This document shows, piece after piece, positions 3,632 through 5,859 of a DNA stretch of 5,859 nucleotides. Source of the DNA: an uncultured Hyphomicrobiales bacterium (lineage in GTDB: Bacteria > Pseudomonadota > Alphaproteobacteria > Rhizobiales > Beijerinckiaceae). Positions within the stretch are counted from its first letter, which is position 1; each line of letters opens with the position of its first letter. The stretch covers positions 1 through 5,859 of the forward strand of contig CAIWVR010000407.1 in the NCBI GenBank assembly GCA_903916165.1, written 5' to 3'. Position numbers and translations under genes: made by a program. The notes under the pieces were generated by a model. It did no database searches. It was not told where the DNA came from and saw only the letters and a list, made by a program, of their open reading frames with translations.

Positions 3632-5859
3632 GCCAGACCGTCGCGCGCAGCGCCGTGCCGCTGATCCTGCGTCTGGCCCTGCGCGACCTGAAAGGCGGGT
3701 TTGCCGGTTTCAGGATCTTCCTCGCCTGCATCGCGCTCGGGGTCGCAGCGATCACCGGTGTCGGGTCAGTCTCGGAAGGGCTGTCCGACGGGCTGGCCCG
3801 CGAAAGCCGCACGATCCTGGGCGGCGACATTTCGCTGTCCCTCATCCACAGGGAGCTGTCTCCCGAAGAGCGCGCATTCATCGCGACACGCGGCACGCTG
3901 TCGACCGTGGGCAATCTGCGCGCCATGGCGCGCCGCCCGGACGGTCGCTCCTCTCTGATCGAAGCCAAGGCGATTGACGCGTCCTATCCTGCCGTCGGTG
4001 CTTTGAAGATCGACCCGGCCATTCCGCAAGCCGACGCGCTCGCATGGCGCGACGGCGCCTATGGGCTCATTGCCGATCCCGCCCTTGCCGCGACGCTCGA
4101 CGTCACGCTCGGCGACAAGGTCATGATCGGTGAACAGGCCTTTCAGCTGCGCGCCCTCTTGACGTCGGAGCCGGACAAGCTGGCCGGCGGGATCGGCTTT
4201 GGACCGCGCGTGCTGCTGTCGCAGGAGGCGCTCCGGTCGAGCGGTTTGCTTCAGCCGGGCTCGCTCGTCCGCTGGGCCAACAGAGTCATCCTGACGGGCG
4301 CAAGTCCGGGCATTCCGGTCGATGACGCTGCCGTGGACGCCTTCGCCGCTGCGGCGGAAAAAGCCTTTCCGGAGGCGGGCTGGCAGGTCCGCACGCGGGC
4401 CAACGTCTCTCCCCAGTTCGAAAAGAACCTGGCCCGCTTCACGCAATTTCTGACCTTGGTCGGCCTGACCGCGCTGATCGTCGGCGGGGTTGGCGTGGCG
4501 AATGCGGTGCGCGCCTTCATTGACCGCAAGCGGCCTGATTTCGCCACCTTGAAGTCGCTGGGCGCCACCGGCACTTATGTTTTCGCTGCGACATTGGTGC
4601 AGGTTTTGATGGTCGCCCTGGCGGGTGTGGCCATCGGGCTGGCCATCCCCTTTGCCCTGGCAGCCCTCTTCGGTGCCGTCATCCCGTTCCCGTTCACGCC
4701 CGCGATTTACCCCGGACAGGCCATGGCGGGGGCCCTTTACGGTCTGCTGACGGCGCTGGCCTTCTCGCTCTGGCCAATCGGCCGGGCCCATGACGTGCCT
4801 GTCTCGGGCCTGTTCCGGGACAGGGTGGAGAACGACACGCGATGGCCGCGGCGGCGCTACATCCTGATGACGGCCGGTGCCGGCCTTGCGCTGGCGCTCG
4901 CCGTGACGGTGCTGTCAACCGACCGCAAGCTCGCCTTGATCTATGGCGGCGCGACGCTCGCGTCCTTCGTGGTCCTGCGCGGGGTGGCCGCAGGAATCAC
5001 CTTCCTCGCCCGCCGCGCGCCCCGGATGCGGCGCGTCGAATGGCGGCTCGCCATTGCCAATATTCACCGCCCCGGCTCCCTCACATCGGCGGTCGTCCTC
5101 TCCCTCGGTCTGGGGTTAACGCTGCTGGTCGCCTTGACGCTGATCGACGGCAATATCCGTGATCAGCTGACACGCGGCCTGCCCGGGAAGACGCCGAGCT
5201 TCTTCTTCATGGACGTGCAGAATTCGCAGATCGCGGAATTTGACTCATTCCTTGCGAGCCATGCGCCAGACGCCAAGATCGACCGTGTGCCGATGATGCG
5301 CGGTCGCGTCATCCGTCTCAACGGCGTACTGGCCAGCGCGGTGCGGGCCACCGAAAACGTGCAATGGGTGCTCGAAGGCGATCGTGGCATCAGCTATGCA
5401 GCTAGCGTGCCCGAGGGGTCCGTGGTGATCGAAGGCACATGGTGGGCGCCAGATTATGCCGGCCCGCCACTCGTTTCCATGGAAGCTGAAGTGGCGCGCG
5501 GGCTCGGTCTCAGGCTCGGGGACAGCATCACCGTCAATGTCGCCGGACGAAACCTCACCGCGCAAATCGCCAATCTGCGCGGCGTGAACTGGCGCTCGCT
5601 CGGCATCAATTTCGTCTTCGTGTTTTCGCCCAATACATTCGCTGCCGCGCCTTATTCCTTCCTTGCGACCGCGACCTTCCCGGCGGGCGGCGACAGCACG
5701 CGGGAACTCAGTCTGCTACGTGACGTCGCGACCGCTTTTCCGACGGTGACGAGCCTGCGGGTCAAGGACGCCCTTGACGCCATTGCCGGCGCGATGAACC
5801 AGCTCGCCTTCGCGGTTCGAGGCGCGTCCGGCATCGCGCTGGCGGCCGCGATCCTCGTG
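3628..5859 (+). CDS. ybbP: ABC transporter permease YbbP (FtsX-like, MacB/LolC superfamily), 3' end outside window
   Basis: An open frame of 744 codons with no stop before the window edge; E. coli YbbP is about 800 residues, so perhaps 60-120 are missing. The ATG overlaps the ybbA stop. The opening motif RLALRDLKGGFAGFRIFLAC (residues 15-34) with the following helix is typical of the family. Predicted helices: about 27-47, 274-297, 318-345, 364-385, 411-430, 436-458 and 484-506, with an eighth starting near 731. Two large periplasmic domains lie at about 48-272 and 507-730. The FtsX-type core is visible around 274-345, including the coupling segment DRKRPDFATLKSLGAT after the second helix. 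Its second half begins at EWRLAIANIHRPGSL (471-485) and repeats the N-terminal plan, suggesting internal duplication. It should form the membrane part of a YbbAP transporter; the substrate is unknown, with lipids or hydrophobic esters inferred from tesA next door. Confidence 0.93.
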   Translation, partial: MSQTVARSAVPLILRLALRDLKGGFAGFRIFLACIALGVAAITGVGSVSEGLSDGLARESRTILGGDISLSLIHRELSPEERAFIATRGTLSTVGNLRAMARRPDGRSSLIEAKAIDASYPAVGALKIDPAIPQADALAWRDGAYGLIADPALAATLDVTLGDKVMIGEQAFQLRALLTSEPDKLAGGIGFGPRVLLSQEALRSSGLLQPGSLVRWANRVILTGASPGIPVDDAAVDAFAAAAEKAFPEAGWQVRTRANVSPQFEKNLARFTQFLTLVGLTALIVGGVGVANAVRAFIDRKRPDFATLKSLGATGTYVFAATLVQVLMVALAGVAIGLAIPFALAALFGAVIPFPFTPAIYPGQAMAGALYGLLTALAFSLWPIGRAHDVPVSGLFRDRVENDTRWPRRRYILMTAGAGLALALAVTVLSTDRKLALIYGGATLASFVVLRGVAAGITFLARRAPRMRRVEWRLAIANIHRPGSLTSAVVLSLGLGLTLLVALTLIDGNIRDQLTRGLPGKTPSFFFMDVQNSQIAEFDSFLASHAPDAKIDRVPMMRGRVIRLNGVLASAVRATENVQWVLEGDRGISYAASVPEGSVVIEGTWWAPDYAGPPLVSMEAEVARGLGLRLGDSITVNVAGRNLTAQIANLRGVNWRSLGINFVFVFSPNTFAAAPYSFLATATFPAGGDSTRELSLLRDVATAFPTVTSLRVKDALDAIAGAMNQLAFAVRGASGIALAAAILV

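Noticed and set aside
3597..3977. A plus-strand frame of 126 codons overlapping the end of ybbA and the start of ybbP.
   Set aside because: It is extremely arginine- and proline-rich with no start signal, and overlaps both real genes out of frame.
3766..4791. A 341-codon open frame on the minus strand opposite the permease.
   Set aside because: The composition is low-complexity and polar (G, R, Q, D), and the plus strand carries an uninterrupted, recognisable YbbP over the same bases.
3628..5859. The missing stop of ybbP, considered as a sign of a broken or fused gene.
   Set aside because: The frame is continuous and family-like to the last base and still short of normal length, so it simply runs past the window edge.

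Overview
The window is GC-rich, gene-dense bacterial chromosome with strong G/C preference at third codon positions. The dehydrogenase and the HNH protein closely resemble, from memory, versions found in Alphaproteobacteria, most likely Hyphomicrobiales (the Bradyrhizobium/Bosea/Xanthobacter side). That placement is inference; there is no rRNA or other phylogenetic marker here. I see no insertion sequence, phage gene, tRNA, CRISPR array or integration site, and the region looks like ordinary core chromosome.

Layout. (1) Positions 3-884, plus strand: a complete 3-hydroxybutyryl-CoA dehydrogenase. (2) Positions 885-1033: a 149-base gap with a C-rich, G-poor stretch, a bulged hairpin and a short tandem repeat, probably termination of the first gene followed by a promoter. 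(3) Positions 1034-1603, plus: an HNH endonuclease-fold protein starting at TTG. (4) Positions 1658-2173, plus: a small membrane protein of unknown function with four predicted helices. (5) Positions 2207-2848, minus: a secreted SGNH arylesterase/thioesterase (TesA), convergent with gene 4. (6) Positions 2849-2932: an 84-base divergent regulatory gap. (7) Positions 2933-3631, plus: the ABC ATPase YbbA. (8) Position 3628 to the window edge, plus: the large permease YbbP, open at the right end after 744 codons and overlapping ybbA by ATGA.

How they work together. tesA, ybbA and ybbP form a divergent locus with the same arrangement as in E. coli. The ATPase and the MacB/LolC-like permease should form an inner-membrane transporter that does mechanical work on the periplasmic side, and the exported esterase is a plausible partner that hydrolyses a lipid or acyl ester delivered by it. 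The dehydrogenase belongs to C4 acyl-CoA (butyrate/polyhydroxybutyrate) metabolism and is not obviously linked to the rest. The HNH protein and the four-helix protein have no assignable pathway.

I did not find a convincing undescribed system. The points most worth a second look are the TesA-YbbAP locus, the start of tesA, the orphan HNH family with its conserved N-terminal region, and the structured gap at 885-1033.
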